64,000 nucleotides of DNA. Source: Anisakis pegreffii. Lineage: Eukaryota > Nematoda > Chromadorea > Rhabditida > Anisakidae. The translations under genes were made by a program, and so were the position numbers. The notes below the pieces were generated by a model. It saw only the letters and a list, made by a program, of their open reading frames with translations, did no database searches and had not been told where the DNA came from. How positions within the stretch are numbered: position 1 is the stretch's first letter; each line of letters opens with the position of its first letter. The stretch covers positions 62,001-126,000 of the forward strand of contig JAPYMA010000634.1 of NCBI GenBank assembly GCA_035041965.1, in the 5' to 3' direction. Below are positions 54,701 to 64,000 of this stretch, piece after piece.

Positions 54701-57700
54701 TTTAGATGAATGGCTAAACATTAAGAGCAAACACATGTGCCTCGCTAAATATAGTGAAGAGAATGTTTATTTGTGGAAGGAATTGGGGGTGTGTAAAAGA
54801 TATATCGATGGTTAATCACGAACCGTATCGCCTCTAGTTGATTGAATTGCAACGAATTAAGACGCTGCTGCAACAAGTTCTGTCTGTTCATTGCAAGTTC
54901 ACGGACACGTTCCCATCGTGAATTCACCATTAACAATTGTGAAAGAATCGCTGCACTTTTTTCTTCTTCTAACTTTTGACACAAAAGTTGACCTCTGCAA
55001 TTAGACTGCTCAATTGTGAAGCATTCTACTCAATAAGTGAAACGAAACACCCTAAAAAAGGTACAATTATCGAGCCATCTCCTTTTCTTCTGAACATATT
55101 AATCATTCGCATTAAAACATAGCTCCGTTTAGTACTAAAGTGTAAGATGCTCATAAGATGAAATTTAGAAATAAACCTGTGCAAAACACGACCAACACTA
55201 TCTTGACTTTCGGTTAAAGACTGCATAAATTGTTCATGCTCTCTGAACTGAGCTTTTACCACTTCTACCTGAAAATAGCATTTTCGAGTATCAAATATCG
55301 CATAAATAAACAAATTTACTGAACGATGGTGAAGTTTAAATCGAAAATAAATTTATACTCAATACTACACTCACACTGTAATTTTCAAATTGAATACCAC
55401 CAACTATTACACCATAATACCTCAGAGAACTAGATGATTCGACTGCTTCAAATCAACGAAGATTAAAATGAATATGTATAAAAATGAATCACTCAGTGAA
55501 ATTTCTCACGTCAGTTTCGTCAACCGATCCCATACTATTGGCTTGCTCTTCAGCCTCCAGAAGCCATGCCAACACTTGCTCTAAACAAAGTTCGTATTCG
55601 CTGATCGTATCTTCGGTACTCTTCCGACTTCTTCGTGACGATCTTTGGCTCGAACTTGATGACTTTCGTGATCGCATTTCAATACTCTATCAAGTAAATG
55701 CATCGCATTAACAAATATCCCATGAAATAAGTGACTTTAGATCAATAACCAAATATTGCAACAAACTTCAGTAGGCTGATTTGAAGATGTGTGATGTCGT
55801 TGCTGTTGTTCGGTAGTGCTTTTTTGATCAGACATTGAACTGGTACGTTGGATACGATTCAGAGCTGAATTACTCTGCTCTTGCTGCGGCTCGTCTAGTG
55901 ATTGTCGATTGATGACTGATGATGAACAACGCTCTTGCTTATTCACATCTTCATTCGATTCCAACATCATCTGATCTTCGGCTGAGGGATGGCGAGTGTG
56001 AATGATGGCTATCGATGACTGAATCGGTGCTTGCTGCACATTTACGGATTGCTGCACTGTAACCGGTAATTGTTGTGCAACTGGCATTGGTTCTAAGGTT
56101 GGCGCACACTTTTGGGAGTCGATTATTGCAGATGCTGGTTCGTCGGCAATTGCTTCAGTTGAAGGTTGTTGTTCAGTGACATATTCATCGCTTAGAACTG
56201 AAGATGTAACAGGTGCAATCTGGGGTAATGACGGCTGTGCTGCGACCATTTGTGGGTTGGGTTGTTGTATCTGCACAGCAGCAGCAGGCTGTTGCTGCAA
56301 TACTACTGGTTGTTGTGTTGCTACAGCTGCGGCTGCTATCAACAATGCTTCTTGAGATGCGATCTGCTGTTCTGTGGCTTGAGCTATTGCTTGTTCGGCT
56401 AAATACTGTGCTTGCAACGCTACTTGTTGTCCAGATAAATACTGTTGAGCTTGAGAAGCAGTTAGAGCTTGTTGTTGATCGGTTGAATACTGCATTTGAA
56501 GTGGAGTGTTCTGCTCAGCATGATATTGTCCTTGAGTGTTTTGCTGTTGTAAATATTGTGATGCTGCTGCTGCTTGAGTAGCCATAGCTTGCGAACCGGT
56601 GGCCGCGTACTGTCCTTGAGCAGTTTGGATTGCCGCTGGCCGTTGCTGATTTTTTGAAACGTTAACTGGTATCGAGGATCGTCGTTGCACTGATGGACGA
56701 GCAACAAGTGAACTTGATGCTCGCTGAACTAAAGTATGCGGCAATTCCTGAGAATCATTTCGCAATATCACTGTTGTTAAAGATTGCGAAGCAGAACTAC
56801 TGCGATCGTTTCTTTTACTGGATGAAGCGGGTGCTTCAGGTGCTTGAACATTTATCGACAAATACATCATCATCAGATATGTCACGACACTCTTCACATC
56901 CAAATATTCACTGTGAAAATCTGAAATGCATCGCTCATTTAACTGCATTATTAATGCACTTAGAGAACTTTAATGCACAAGTGAGTAATCACATTTTTTA
57001 AGCACACACCTTTGGGATTTAGAAGCCGCGGGACGTTAAGATGTCGTTCAGCAAGTCCCATTGCATGTTCGATGCGTTCATCACCTCGCATTTCCCTCAC
57101 ATTATCCATATCGAACAGTTCAGAGCTGCACAATAAGTAAGTGAGAGAGAAGAATTTTACGAATAGTCAACAACAATTTGGAGTGAATGAAATGTGTTTT
57201 TGGAGATGGTCATACAAAAGCCTTGAGATCAAATGGTCAGTTATATAAACTTATTTCGGCATATCCTCTTTCTGAATGGTGACATATGACTTGATTGCGT
57301 AATTCAAAATTGATACGAAGAATAAAGACAAAATGCTTACAAATAGAATGCTTACTTGTAAGACAGCAGAATAGCGTTGATCGCATATCCATCTCTCCAC
57401 GATGACGTAAAATCATTCACTTGAACCTCTTCAAAAGGCTGCGTTCGTTCAACACACCAACATTTGATCACCTCAATAAGCTTTTGATCTTTCACTGCAT
57501 CAGGCGCATACCTTCAAAATAAAACTTGGTACATATGCGCGAAAGAATTCACGCTGACCGACACATTCAAAATTTTCAGTTACTGGGAAGAAGCATAGTG
57601 GATATGTTTAGTACAGGCAGTATTTTTGGAGATGGTCATAGAAAAGCCTTGAGATCAAATAAACTTATTTTGGCATATCCTTTTTTTGAACGGTAACATA

Positions 57701-59207
57701 TGTCGTTCGTTGCGTAACTTTAAATGGACACAAAGAATAAAGTCTGCGAAAACGGTATAGCAGCACGTGTTTTTTTAAATGCTTTTTTTAGAAAAGTTTT
57801 CCAAAAAATTGAAAAAAAGAAACTTTTCCGAGAATGTTGGGTTAAGAACTAAGCCAACTAACTCATCACACATAAAAATGAATAGTAAACAGTAAAGATG
57901 CTACTAAAAATGTTCAAAAAAAACGATATATTTGCATACCGTTTCCAAAAGATCTGAATGAGTTGCCATACAACACCACAAATCGTTCTTGAATTACCAT
58001 CAATTAATTCGGTGACATTTACTTGTGCAAATCTATCATCAACATCGATCGCATGCAATGCATTCGTGACATCTTGCGCTCGAGATCCACTGTTCATCTG
58101 TTTCATTTATTATCACTGTTAACATCTCCGTTCGGATACTTAACTTCAACATGAACCAAGAATGCACTTTTTGATGGTGAAAAAATGAAGATCTTCAAAG
58201 GCCATAAAGAACAAAACAAACAGAAAAACAAGAAACCAATTTTTCTCCAGTGATCAAATTAACGAAATTGAATAAGAATTTCGAGTCGACGATATCACTG
58301 ATTTCGCGTATCGGTTCGTTCGCAATCGAATTCGCCCAGCGAATAAAAGCATTTTCTTGGATTTCATAACGGTCCTCTGCAATAAACATGCTTACAACAA
58401 TTCTTAACTACAATAATAATAATTATTATTATGCGTTTATTCATGCATTCACGAATAAGCTTTTCAAGAACTCAACAAATGCATCGAGCAAGCAGTATTT
58501 CAAAAACATCTACACAAACATCGTTTTCAGTAAGAGCGTAATCTGAAAATAACTAGACTATGTTTGGCTGTTATCTAATTATAAAAACAATTTCATCACA
58601 AATAATATTTGTATATTCGCTCTGTACTACCGTTCTCACTACAGTACTACAAACCTGGTTTTATGGTCCATCATCTTCTCGAATTAATGTCACATTTCCG
58701 AATTTATCACTAAATATTTCAGTATGCACTCTACTGAGCAGTCGTTCATTGGCCAACCAAAAAGCTTGACATATTTGATGAAACTAATTTATATTCACCC
58801 TCCCCCTATCTCCGCTTTCTTGCTTGCTTTTTTCATCAAATGTACGGAAGCAAACTGATGTCTCAGAATTTTACCGAAACTACTGTACAAATACGCAAAC
58901 AGCAATGATATCAGAATCAAACGAATGGATAAAAATTGATCGATGATCACCGGCGACCAAAATTTATATTGCTTACGGCTAATAGATTAGAAATTGAAAG
59001 ATAAAAATAGGATCACAACAACAAATAAACTGAATCGTAGCAATTGCGTTGGATTAGCGTTTTTAAAAATGAATGAAATTCTTCAGTGAAAATAGATGTT
59101 TCAATGCAAAACAAATAAAAAATATGCATTTGCTTACCCTTATCCGGCTTCTTCTCTTTTTTGTCGTCCTTCTTGGATTTAGCTGCAGTACCACCCGAAA
59201 AGAGCAT
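29221..59207 (-). CDS. dys-1: Dystrophin (DYS-1-like), complete, 66 exons, 3,904 aa
   Basis: Dystrophin anchors F-actin to the dystroglycan-syntrophin-dystrobrevin complex at the muscle membrane. Reading both strands by hand gave 66 exons. Every junction phase matches and the coding length is 11,715 nt, exactly 3,905 codons with the stop. C. elegans DYS-1 is about 3,670 aa and human dystrophin 3,685, so this is a full-length protein with an enlarged hinge. Order: two CH domains, Gln-rich hinge, spectrin-repeat rod, WW, EF-hand-like region, ZZ finger, C-terminal coiled coils. The start is the ATG at 59205-59207 (MLFSGG). The frame stays open upstream but has no other ATG. Exon coordinates are in the segment entries. 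Hinge length and rod layout are the main differences from vertebrates. One intron (35531-35790) uses a GC donor. Confidence 0.95.
29639..29728. repeat. (TA)n microsatellite in a dystrophin intron
   Basis: A pure TA run of about 90 bp in the intron just upstream of the last coiled-coil exon. Confidence 0.98.
31310..33327 (-). other. dys-1: Dystrophin WW, EF-hand-like and ZZ domains
   Basis: Exons: 33169-33327, 32959-33095, 32634-32838, 32449-32534, 32238-32314, 31609-31809, 31310-31465. The WW domain is [18 protein letters not shown] joined to [11 protein letters not shown]. The EF-hand-like region follows ([71 protein letters not shown]). The ZZ zinc finger has CNIC, RCLRC and CQNC pairs and the closing HKLSHPM histidines. 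In this family WW-EF-ZZ binds the beta-dystroglycan tail. All zinc ligands are present. Confidence 0.95.
33393..41379 (-). other. dys-1: Dystrophin rod, last part, including an acidic linker
   Basis: Exons: 40990-41379, 38845-39048, 38573-38703, 38296-38503, 37990-38171, 37754-37838, 37529-37678, 37300-37424, 37005-37158, 36746-36842, 36395-36678, 35791-36020, 35306-35530, 34836-35025, 34528-34700, 34285-34441, 34026-34167, 33645-33868, 33393-33565. The 390-nt exon carries an Asp/Glu-rich then Gln-rich linker ([23 protein letters not shown]). The exons at 36.4-36.8 kb hold a second non-helical linker. The rest are spectrin repeats ([32 protein letters not shown]). The last repeat leads directly into WW. 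Confidence 0.88.
39700..39785. repeat. (TA)n microsatellite in the 39049-40989 dystrophin intron
   Basis: A TA run of about 85 bp. The surrounding 1.94-kb intron holds no gene that I can support. Confidence 0.98.
41380..43047 (-). other. Large dystrophin intron, no feature seen
   Basis: This 1.67-kb intron separates the acidic-linker exon (40990-41379) from the upstream rod exon (43048-43191), both in phase 0. Only short open frames occur. I recognise no repeat, transposon or small RNA in it. Confidence 0.5.
44655..44775. repeat. AAT/ATT-rich tract in a dystrophin intron
   Basis: Imperfect aataataat/aacaat runs between the exons 44429-44548 and 44877-44978. Confidence 0.85.
46943..46972 (-). 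other. dys-1: 30-nt dystrophin microexon (probably cassette)
   Basis: Inside an otherwise 1.5-kb intron, the minus strand has tcgtttcag, then 30 nt encoding [10 protein letters not shown], then the strong donor gtgagtaat. Both ends are in phase 0, and the flanking exons also join in phase 0 without it, so it can be included or skipped without changing frame. The ten uncharged residues differ from the surrounding spectrin helices and would act as a short linker. My 3,904-aa count includes it. Confidence 0.55.
50139..50207. repeat. Two-copy tandem duplication, 34-bp unit
   Basis: tatggcagaatcattcac followed by an A-rich tail is repeated back to back in the intron beside the dystrophin exon 50219-50418. 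Confidence 0.9.
51143..55686 (-). other. dys-1: Dystrophin rod, first part
   Basis: Exons: 55510-55686, 55177-55268, 54824-54994, 54501-54627, 53928-54028, 53635-53758, 53295-53555, 51418-51516, 51143-51361. The first repeats track human spectrin repeats 1-3 closely ([65 protein letters not shown]). After the repeat ending [15 protein letters not shown] comes a Pro/Gln-rich linker ([12 protein letters not shown]) and a Ser/Thr-rich stretch that looks like a hinge. The intron 51517-53294 contains a dead transposon. Confidence 0.9.
52020..52830 (+). mobile_element. Dead pogo/Tigger-type transposase in a dystrophin intron
   Basis: The plus strand, antisense to dystrophin, has three blocks in pogo/Tigger (CENP-B/jerky-like) order. 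These are a CENP-B-type helix-turn-helix fragment ([17 protein letters not shown], near 52023), a central DDE-domain block ([20 protein letters not shown], near 52320-52430) and the IQPMDQGV segment with following KQHYRKHLR (near 52500-52560). The blocks lie in different frames with stops (for example TAG after LTVTG), so the gene is non-functional. The second part ends in stops by 52650, and a weak tail continues to about 52810. No terminal inverted repeats were found. Confidence 0.75.
55767..56920 (-). other. dys-1: Dystrophin exon 6: end of CH2 plus Gln-rich hinge
   Basis: This single 1,154-nt exon is by far the largest of the gene. Its first 30 residues complete CH2 ([20 protein letters not shown]). 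The remaining 350 are Gln/Ala/Ser-rich and probably disordered, with many [18 protein letters not shown] and similar runs. It occupies the position of vertebrate hinge 1, which is only about 80 residues. It then joins the first spectrin repeat at 55686. The length and composition account for most of the size excess over C. elegans DYS-1. Confidence 0.9.
57010..59207 (-). other. dys-1: Dystrophin N-terminus and actin-binding CH domains
   Basis: Exons: 59138-59207, 58237-58376, 57940-58097, 57356-57511, 57010-57125. The first exon encodes a Lys-rich leader ([20 protein letters not shown]). CH1 runs through [26 protein letters not shown] and [22 protein letters not shown]2 runs through [30 protein letters not shown] and [20 protein letters not shown], finishing in the next exon. 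Tandem CH domains bind F-actin. A pyrimidine-rich tract and aattgag directly before the ATG could be a trans-splice acceptor. Confidence 0.93.
57193..57745. repeat. Direct duplication of about 130 bp in two adjacent dystrophin introns
   Basis: The copy at 57193-57330 and the copy at 57621-57745 share tttttggagatggtcata, aaagccttgagatcaaat, ggcatatcct, catatg and gaataaag in order. They sit on either side of the CH2 exon 57356-57511. The second copy lacks about 13 bp. No open frame is shared. Confidence 0.85.
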
Positions 59208-60303
59208 CTCAATTCGGGATAAAGGAGGTGGGAAGAAAAAGTCAAGGTGGTTGCTGCTGCCACTGGCTGGCTGTTGATATGGCGGCGGATCAGGCCGCAA
59301 CGCACACTCTCAGTGAAATTATTATTGTTGAAGAAGTTAGCTGCTCGGCCGGCTCGTTAACGTATTGCTGGTGTTGATTAGATGTGATGACGTTCAAACG
59401 TTGTAAAATATGATGTTAAGAAATAGACACAAGCATCAGCTGTTCGTCAAACCAACTCGGATTGAAGAGAGAGATAGATGTTACTCTAGCAGAGGATGAC
59501 GACCATTATAAAAGATTAAACATTGATTATTCTCGTAAAATACCATCATCATACTAAACGATGTTATGATTTGATTGGCTCGGCGGGCAGGCACACTATC
59601 ATTTCCAGCAACACTTCGTTTATTCTCATCGAAACGATACGAAATGTTCTCCTTCTTATTTTCCGCTGAACTTTTACAACATGCACCTGCAATCTTTATA
59701 ATGCACAACTTTTCGCAGCATCGGCCAACAATACGTATTCTTTTATACATTACAAAGGAAGTGAGATGATTTTAAATTTGACACAAAACGACGAAAACAC
59801 GTAGATACCCTGACGGATTAAGTGAGGAACTGCATCATAATGATTTTTTCCAGCGTATTCGAATTTATTCGACAAGCGACACAATGCAAAACAGACAAAT
59901 GTATGGGATTCTTAGATGAAATCGTGCTCTATTTGATTAATATGAAAGAAGCAGTATATCCAAATAGATCCAACTAATCGTTTGCTGTGTTGATTCAGTT
60001 CTGAGCGAGTAAACCTTAGCATTGTTCCTATCACAGCTCATTTGAAAACATTTCGCATCGACGCGTAACGCTGTTGAGATACGTGTTTTCCTTTCGATGC
60101 CCATTCCGTTTTGTTCTGATGCCCACTTGTTATATAATGGAGTCATTTTCCTGTTTCCAAAAAATTCGTTCAGAACTAAGGAGGTAAAATTTCTCATGCG
60201 ATGAAATATTCAGTTGATAAACGCTCGCTAACTCGCTAACCATGAAATATAATACATTACGATGACTGAAATGGTTATTCGCAATTATGGCTTGGTTTTA
60301 TAC
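59208..60303. other. Dystrophin 5' flank
   Basis: This is the upstream region of the dystrophin ATG. The frame of exon 1 stays open for another 93 nt upstream without an ATG. I see no clear TATA box or other promoter element. No other gene is supported. Confidence 0.4.
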
Positions 60304-60430
60304 TAGTGTGTTGCGAGGAGGGAAAAAGTCGGGGACGAAATTTCGCAGTTGGGAAACTTGAAAATGCAGTCAACTTGAAAAAAGTCGAGGACGGGGTCGC
60401 TGAAATTCCCCGATCACCGCAACATCTTAC
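60304..60430. mobile_element. Small hAT-like MITE, copy 2
   Basis: The segment starts tagtgtgttgcg like the copy at 20460 and ends gcaacatcttac. It shares the internal gtcggggacgaaattt and gaaaatgc(a/g)gtca blocks. The flanks TTTTATAC (60296-60303) and TTATATAC (60431-60438) match at 7 of 8 positions, consistent with an 8-bp target duplication. Confidence 0.65.
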
Positions 60431-60703
60431 TTATATACTATAGTGAATAGACTCACTGTGTATTAGAAAGAAACATTAAAGACCTTCCTAAAGTGATTGT
60501 CTTTTATCAGTTAATCGTTTTTGTGTGAGTGTGATGGAATGATATAATGGCAAATAAAAAGAGATTCCGATATCATCTTCTCTGTCTGTTTGTTCACTTC
60601 AATTGATTTTTTTCTTTGAATATTTTATTCAAACTTCCTAATTTAATATGCGTTTACAACAACTAAACACATTATTACCGAGCAGTACAACTTCTTTACC
60701 AAT

Positions 60704-60817
60704 CAGGAATGGGCAATAGCACGTTATCGCCACCTGTGAAACAATGGAATAGCTATTCCGCTACTAACGAAGTAACTTTTTCGCTAAGTAGCGATAGTGA
60801 GCTATTGCCCGTCTCTG
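60704..60817. mobile_element. Third MITE-like element, inverted CAGRRAYGGGCAATAGC ends
   Basis: The left end is caggaatgggcaatagc. The right end reverse-complements to cagagacgggcaatagc (14 of 17 identical). An extra right-end-like copy (gcgctattgccc) follows at 60819-60834. Element length is about 114 bp. I see no clear target duplication. Confidence 0.5.
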
Positions 60818-61524
60818 CAATAGTGCGCTATTGCCCAAGAGACGAATGAGCATATTGGAGAGTAAAATAAACACTTAAAAACTGACAAGTACAAAAAATG
60901 CAGACCGTATGCAATGCAAGTGAAACATCAGTTTGAGTTGAATAATGGATACCCGAATCTTGAGCTACATTAAAAAATTATCATAGCGATATTATCAACA
61001 ATGTCCGTTTTTATAATATTAAACAACAATGGCAGTGATAATGAATAGTATCAATTTATTGATGTCTGATATGATATCAATATCAGTGTTCATGATCAAT
61101 GCGCTTTCCTAAGCAGTGGTTGACGAATGAGACTCATGCTGAAACTGTGGAAGAAAGGCAAGAAAAAATTTAAATTATATTCGTGGAAACGAATGCAAAC
61201 GATGAATTGAATGAGAATAAGGGAAGGAAACCTATAAAGATGTTAGAAGTGAGTGATGATTATGATAATACCTGACTGATAACAACAAAGAGTGCTATAA
61301 AGAGACGATACCAGTAACAAACGAGTCAATAACCATAAACAGACGATGATGTCCCTGGTCTAGCGATGCATGCCGTTAACTCCCGTCAATGTGCAAATAT
61401 TCTTCGGACGCCATCGTCAACTGCTTCATCATTGGTCATCTTCACCACTTTCTATGCCTACAATACAACTGCGCTTGAGCATTTTTCAAGAAAGCATCAA
61501 TAAAGCAACTTTAGCATGCGTTGC

Positions 61525-62330
61525 TAGGGTTTGCACGGGATCCCGTAATCCCGACTTTTAAATCCCGATACCGGGATCAACATTTTGAAAAAAAATCCCG
61601 GGATTTCGGGACTTGATACAAAAGGTGGCATTTTGCATGAACTTGGTAGTATACTCATCTTGAATCGAGCATTAATAAATTCCACCTCATTCGTATGCAC
61701 TCATATTTGCTGTTTACCACCCATGTGGTGATGAAAAGATGATTCATTGCCTATCGCCACCTCGGCTTTCTTCGCGAAACAGTGACCAAGAATTTCATAA
61801 TGTCACTGTTGCTTGATCGTTCGTTATTAAAGTTTCTTTATCTTCCAAGTCCGTCTATTCCGTATTTACTCTAAATTATGTCTTCGAATTATGCAAATTC
61901 GTCCAAAGTATGACGCAAGCGGAAATCATTCTCAGTATCTGTTCAAAAAGGACAGCACAACTGTGAAATGTAAAGTGAAATTAAAAGAGCCAAAGGATCG
62001 TGCACGAAAAGACTTCTCGTGCATTGTACAAAGCACGACACAGTACTCTGCAACGAAACAAACGCCTCGGAGATAACAAGAGGCCCACCTATTACCAGAT
62101 TCAACAAACCTGATTCTGCACCAACTACTGATCCATTTGGTAAAATGATCGCCAAGCTTTGCTCCGTTGATGGTTTGAGTTCAATCCCACAAAACTCCAC
62201 TACCCTGTTCTGCAAATGCTGCTAAGAGTTTGTTAATGTCCTCGCACAACACTACTTTCGGGATCATCGTCACCTTTACCTTTCTTTATCCCTTCTTTGC
62301 CCTTCAAACGTTTTGGCGTCATCGGAGAAT
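61525..62330 (+). mobile_element. Dead hAT transposon, 5' end with BED-type finger remnant
   Basis: A hAT-style terminus tagggtttgcacgggatccc starts at 61525, followed by repeated atcccg/cgggat subterminal words to about 61612. Downstream the plus strand encodes a BED-finger-like start (LFKKDSTTVKCKVKLKE, near 61940), where the second Cys of the first pair appears lost. Next, in another frame, comes DPFGKMIAKLCSVDGLS (near 62130), typical of hAT transposases. Frame changes and stops show it is inactive, and the rest of the transposase and the right end are missing. Confidence 0.6.
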
Positions 62331-62699
62331 AGGTGAGAAGAATAACAATTTGATGTGATTTTGATTTTATTTGAACAGTTTATTAATTTTTCTCTTCAAA
62401 AAGAATCCTTTCGGGTCAAATATTTTTATCTTGACTCTTTCATCAAATCAGATAATTTCTTCCTTATGAAATGTTGAAGGCAACGGACAGTGCTAGAAAT
62501 AAGATACAGATAGCAAACTGGTTAAAAATGGCATCCCAAAACCAGAGAAACCATGATCAGCGTTAGTGATATCAAACTGTTCTAATCAACTATGCCGTTT
62601 TTAGATGACGCCATTTCTCGTGCTGATGAGTCTGAAACCGGCATGATATATCATTTTTAGGGACTTGAAGTCTTGTGCTATTGTATTTCTGTCTGTTGG

Positions 62700-62800
62700 A
62701 AGGAAAAAACGAAACAGTTTTAGAAAAAGGGACGCGAAAAACAGAACAAATGTAGAGCGGAATAGATGAGTTTACGAAAAGAAGGGAACAGAAACATTGC
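62700..62800. repeat. Fragment related to the hAT right end
   Basis: The segment contains aacagttttagaaaaaggga, cagaaca, ggaatagatgag and gggaacagaaacattgc. This is the same style and order as the right end of the 18654-19472 element, but diverged. Confidence 0.35.
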
Positions 62801-62983
62801 TTTTTTATCGCTGCCACCTTCATTATTATTACTGTTACGCCTATAGATGTTATTATCATATGTTCTCATCGTTACAACATAAATACATTTCTCATATCAT
62901 AATTACATCGCATTCGTTACTATGATAAGCGCTGTGATATTGTCATGATAGCAGTGTTATGAAATATTGTTATTATCATTATT

Positions 62984-63068
62984 GCTATTGGTACACCACT
63001 CGGTTTCAAGCAAAACTTTCCTCCGCGAACGGGAAGTTTTGCTTGAAACCGAGTGGTGTACCAATAGC
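62984..63068. repeat. Perfect inverted repeat, 35-bp arms, 15-nt loop
   Basis: 62984-63018 (gctattggtacaccactcgg...aaaactt) is exactly reverse-complementary to 63034-63068, with tcctccgcgaacggg as the loop. It resembles the hairpin at 21035-21122 in form but not in sequence. Confidence 0.95.
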
Positions 63069-64000
63069 ATTAATGTTGTGAGCCTGAGCCAGGCTATGAT
63101 CCGGCTTGTATCTATTATCCTATTATCATTATGATATTTTTATCTATTTTCTGTCGTAATAGCTGTCTGTATTAGTATATCATAACCTTATAATTTCGGA
63201 GTCGGTATTACTTTCTTACATCCAGAAAGGAGTGTAAGTTTGTGACGTTTCCTCGTCAGATAGTTATTGCTATTATTTTTTGCGAAAATTTGACTGAAGT
63301 TTTGATTGATACTTTGAATGTGCCACTTATCAACGATTAAACGATCCCTATTCTGGTATCAAGACAAATAGAACGAACATGTAAGGAATGATGTTACTTC
63401 ATGCCGTGTTAGTTGTTTCATTGTGCAAATAAATAAATAAGTCGCGTAACCTTATTTTATCCGATTCTTTTAGGAATAGATGGATAGATAGATATTTGTT
63501 CTTCGCTATCATTCATTTTGCTTGTTTTCTTTTTCATGCCTCATTGCACTCATTCGTTTCTCTGCTGAGACTTGAAGAACGGCAGCAGGCATGCAATATA
63601 TCCATTCACATGTTCCGCTGCATTATTGACACCATTAGTGCTCTTTCAGTATGCTTTTCATTATTATCACCATTTTCTGATGAACAATCTTGTTACGAAA
63701 AGTTCACTTATTGTCCTTTCCAGTTCTGATAGGCCTAAAGTCAATGAATTTTTCAACGCTGCTTGATTCATTTCGTTGTTTTCGCCAATAATTTCTCATC
63801 ATTTTTGCGCAACCAAACTCCACATATTCACTGCTTTTTTCGAGATTTTCTCTCTAATAAGCAATTTTGGTTCCACATTTTCCTTACTCGTTTACGTTGT
63901 GTACCATTCACATAAAACATTGTTCATATCAGTCGCATATTATGAACTTGATTGCTTTTATACTTTTGATCGTTTTAATGCATATTTTCAGTGACTGGTC
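63069..64000. other. No gene seen
   Basis: AT-rich DNA with short open frames only, and a short gatagatag run near 63480. Confidence 0.4.

Noticed and set aside
56213..56581. Leu/Val-rich open frame on the plus strand
   Set aside because: It is the antisense of the Gln-rich dystrophin exon. CAA/CAG codons read as Leu in reverse.
55737..56948. 403-codon open frame as an independent Gln-rich gene
   Set aside because: Its ends have splice sites in phase with CH2 and with the first spectrin repeat, so it is an internal dystrophin exon.
29221..59207. Beta-spectrin or spectraplakin instead of dystrophin
   Set aside because: The WW, EF-hand-like, ZZ and coiled-coil order at the C-terminus is specific to dystrophin/utrophin.
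59208..59300. Upstream extension of the dystrophin N-terminus (RPDPPPYQQP...)
   Set aside because: The frame is open but begins with TTG, not ATG. The first ATG is at 59207.
1..64000. Search for tRNA, rRNA, CRISPR or bacterial-type operons
   Set aside because: I saw no cloverleaf with A/B boxes, no rRNA motifs and no regularly spaced repeats. The gene structures are those of an animal nucleus.

Overview
The window is eukaryotic nuclear DNA, AT-rich, with many small GT-AG introns. The proteins and gene structures suggest a nematode. A parasitic clade III (Spirurina) worm is my best guess, but the species cannot be read from the sequence. There are no bacterial operons, rRNA genes, CRISPR arrays or clear tRNAs.

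Layout. (1) 69-7462, plus strand: the 3' two thirds of an MSH6 mismatch-repair gene, 20 phase-consistent exons; its 5' part lies left of the window. One intron (3542-5079) is swollen by a probable transposon. (2) 9035-13609, minus strand: a scatter of convincing exons from one or two genes I do not recognise, including a decayed exon duplication. (3) 15326-17682, minus strand: the seven 3' exons of a TMEM120-family membrane protein gene with a poly(A) signal; its N-terminal coiled-coil exons were not found. (4) About 18.4-25.5 kb: repeat-rich, mostly gene-poor DNA with a complete non-autonomous hAT element bounded by a perfect 8-bp target duplication, a small MITE that recurs at 60.3 kb, and a perfect 41-bp-arm hairpin. 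(5) 25594-27349, plus strand: a four-exon gene for a 377-residue, partly coiled-coil protein of unknown family. (6) 29221-59207, minus strand: a complete dystrophin (dys-1-like) gene. I traced 66 exons whose phases all match and whose lengths sum to 11,715 nt (3,904 aa plus stop). It has two calponin-homology domains, a 384-codon Gln-rich hinge exon, a long spectrin-repeat rod, WW, EF-hand-like and ZZ domains, and a C-terminal coiled coil. Its introns hold a dead pogo/Tigger transposase, TA microsatellites and a 30-nt microexon. (7) 59.2-64 kb: upstream flank of dystrophin with MITEs, a dead hAT transposase with a BED-type finger, and a second perfect hairpin.

The genes do not form a pathway: MSH6 acts in nuclear DNA repair, TMEM120 is an ER or nuclear-envelope membrane protein, and dystrophin links muscle actin to the sarcolemma. 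I found no clearly new multi-gene system. The best leads are the two perfect short-loop hairpins, the mobile-element families with readable insertion footprints, the unidentified minus-strand exons, and unusual features of the dystrophin gene (Gln-rich exon, microexon, GC-AG intron, duplicated intron segment).
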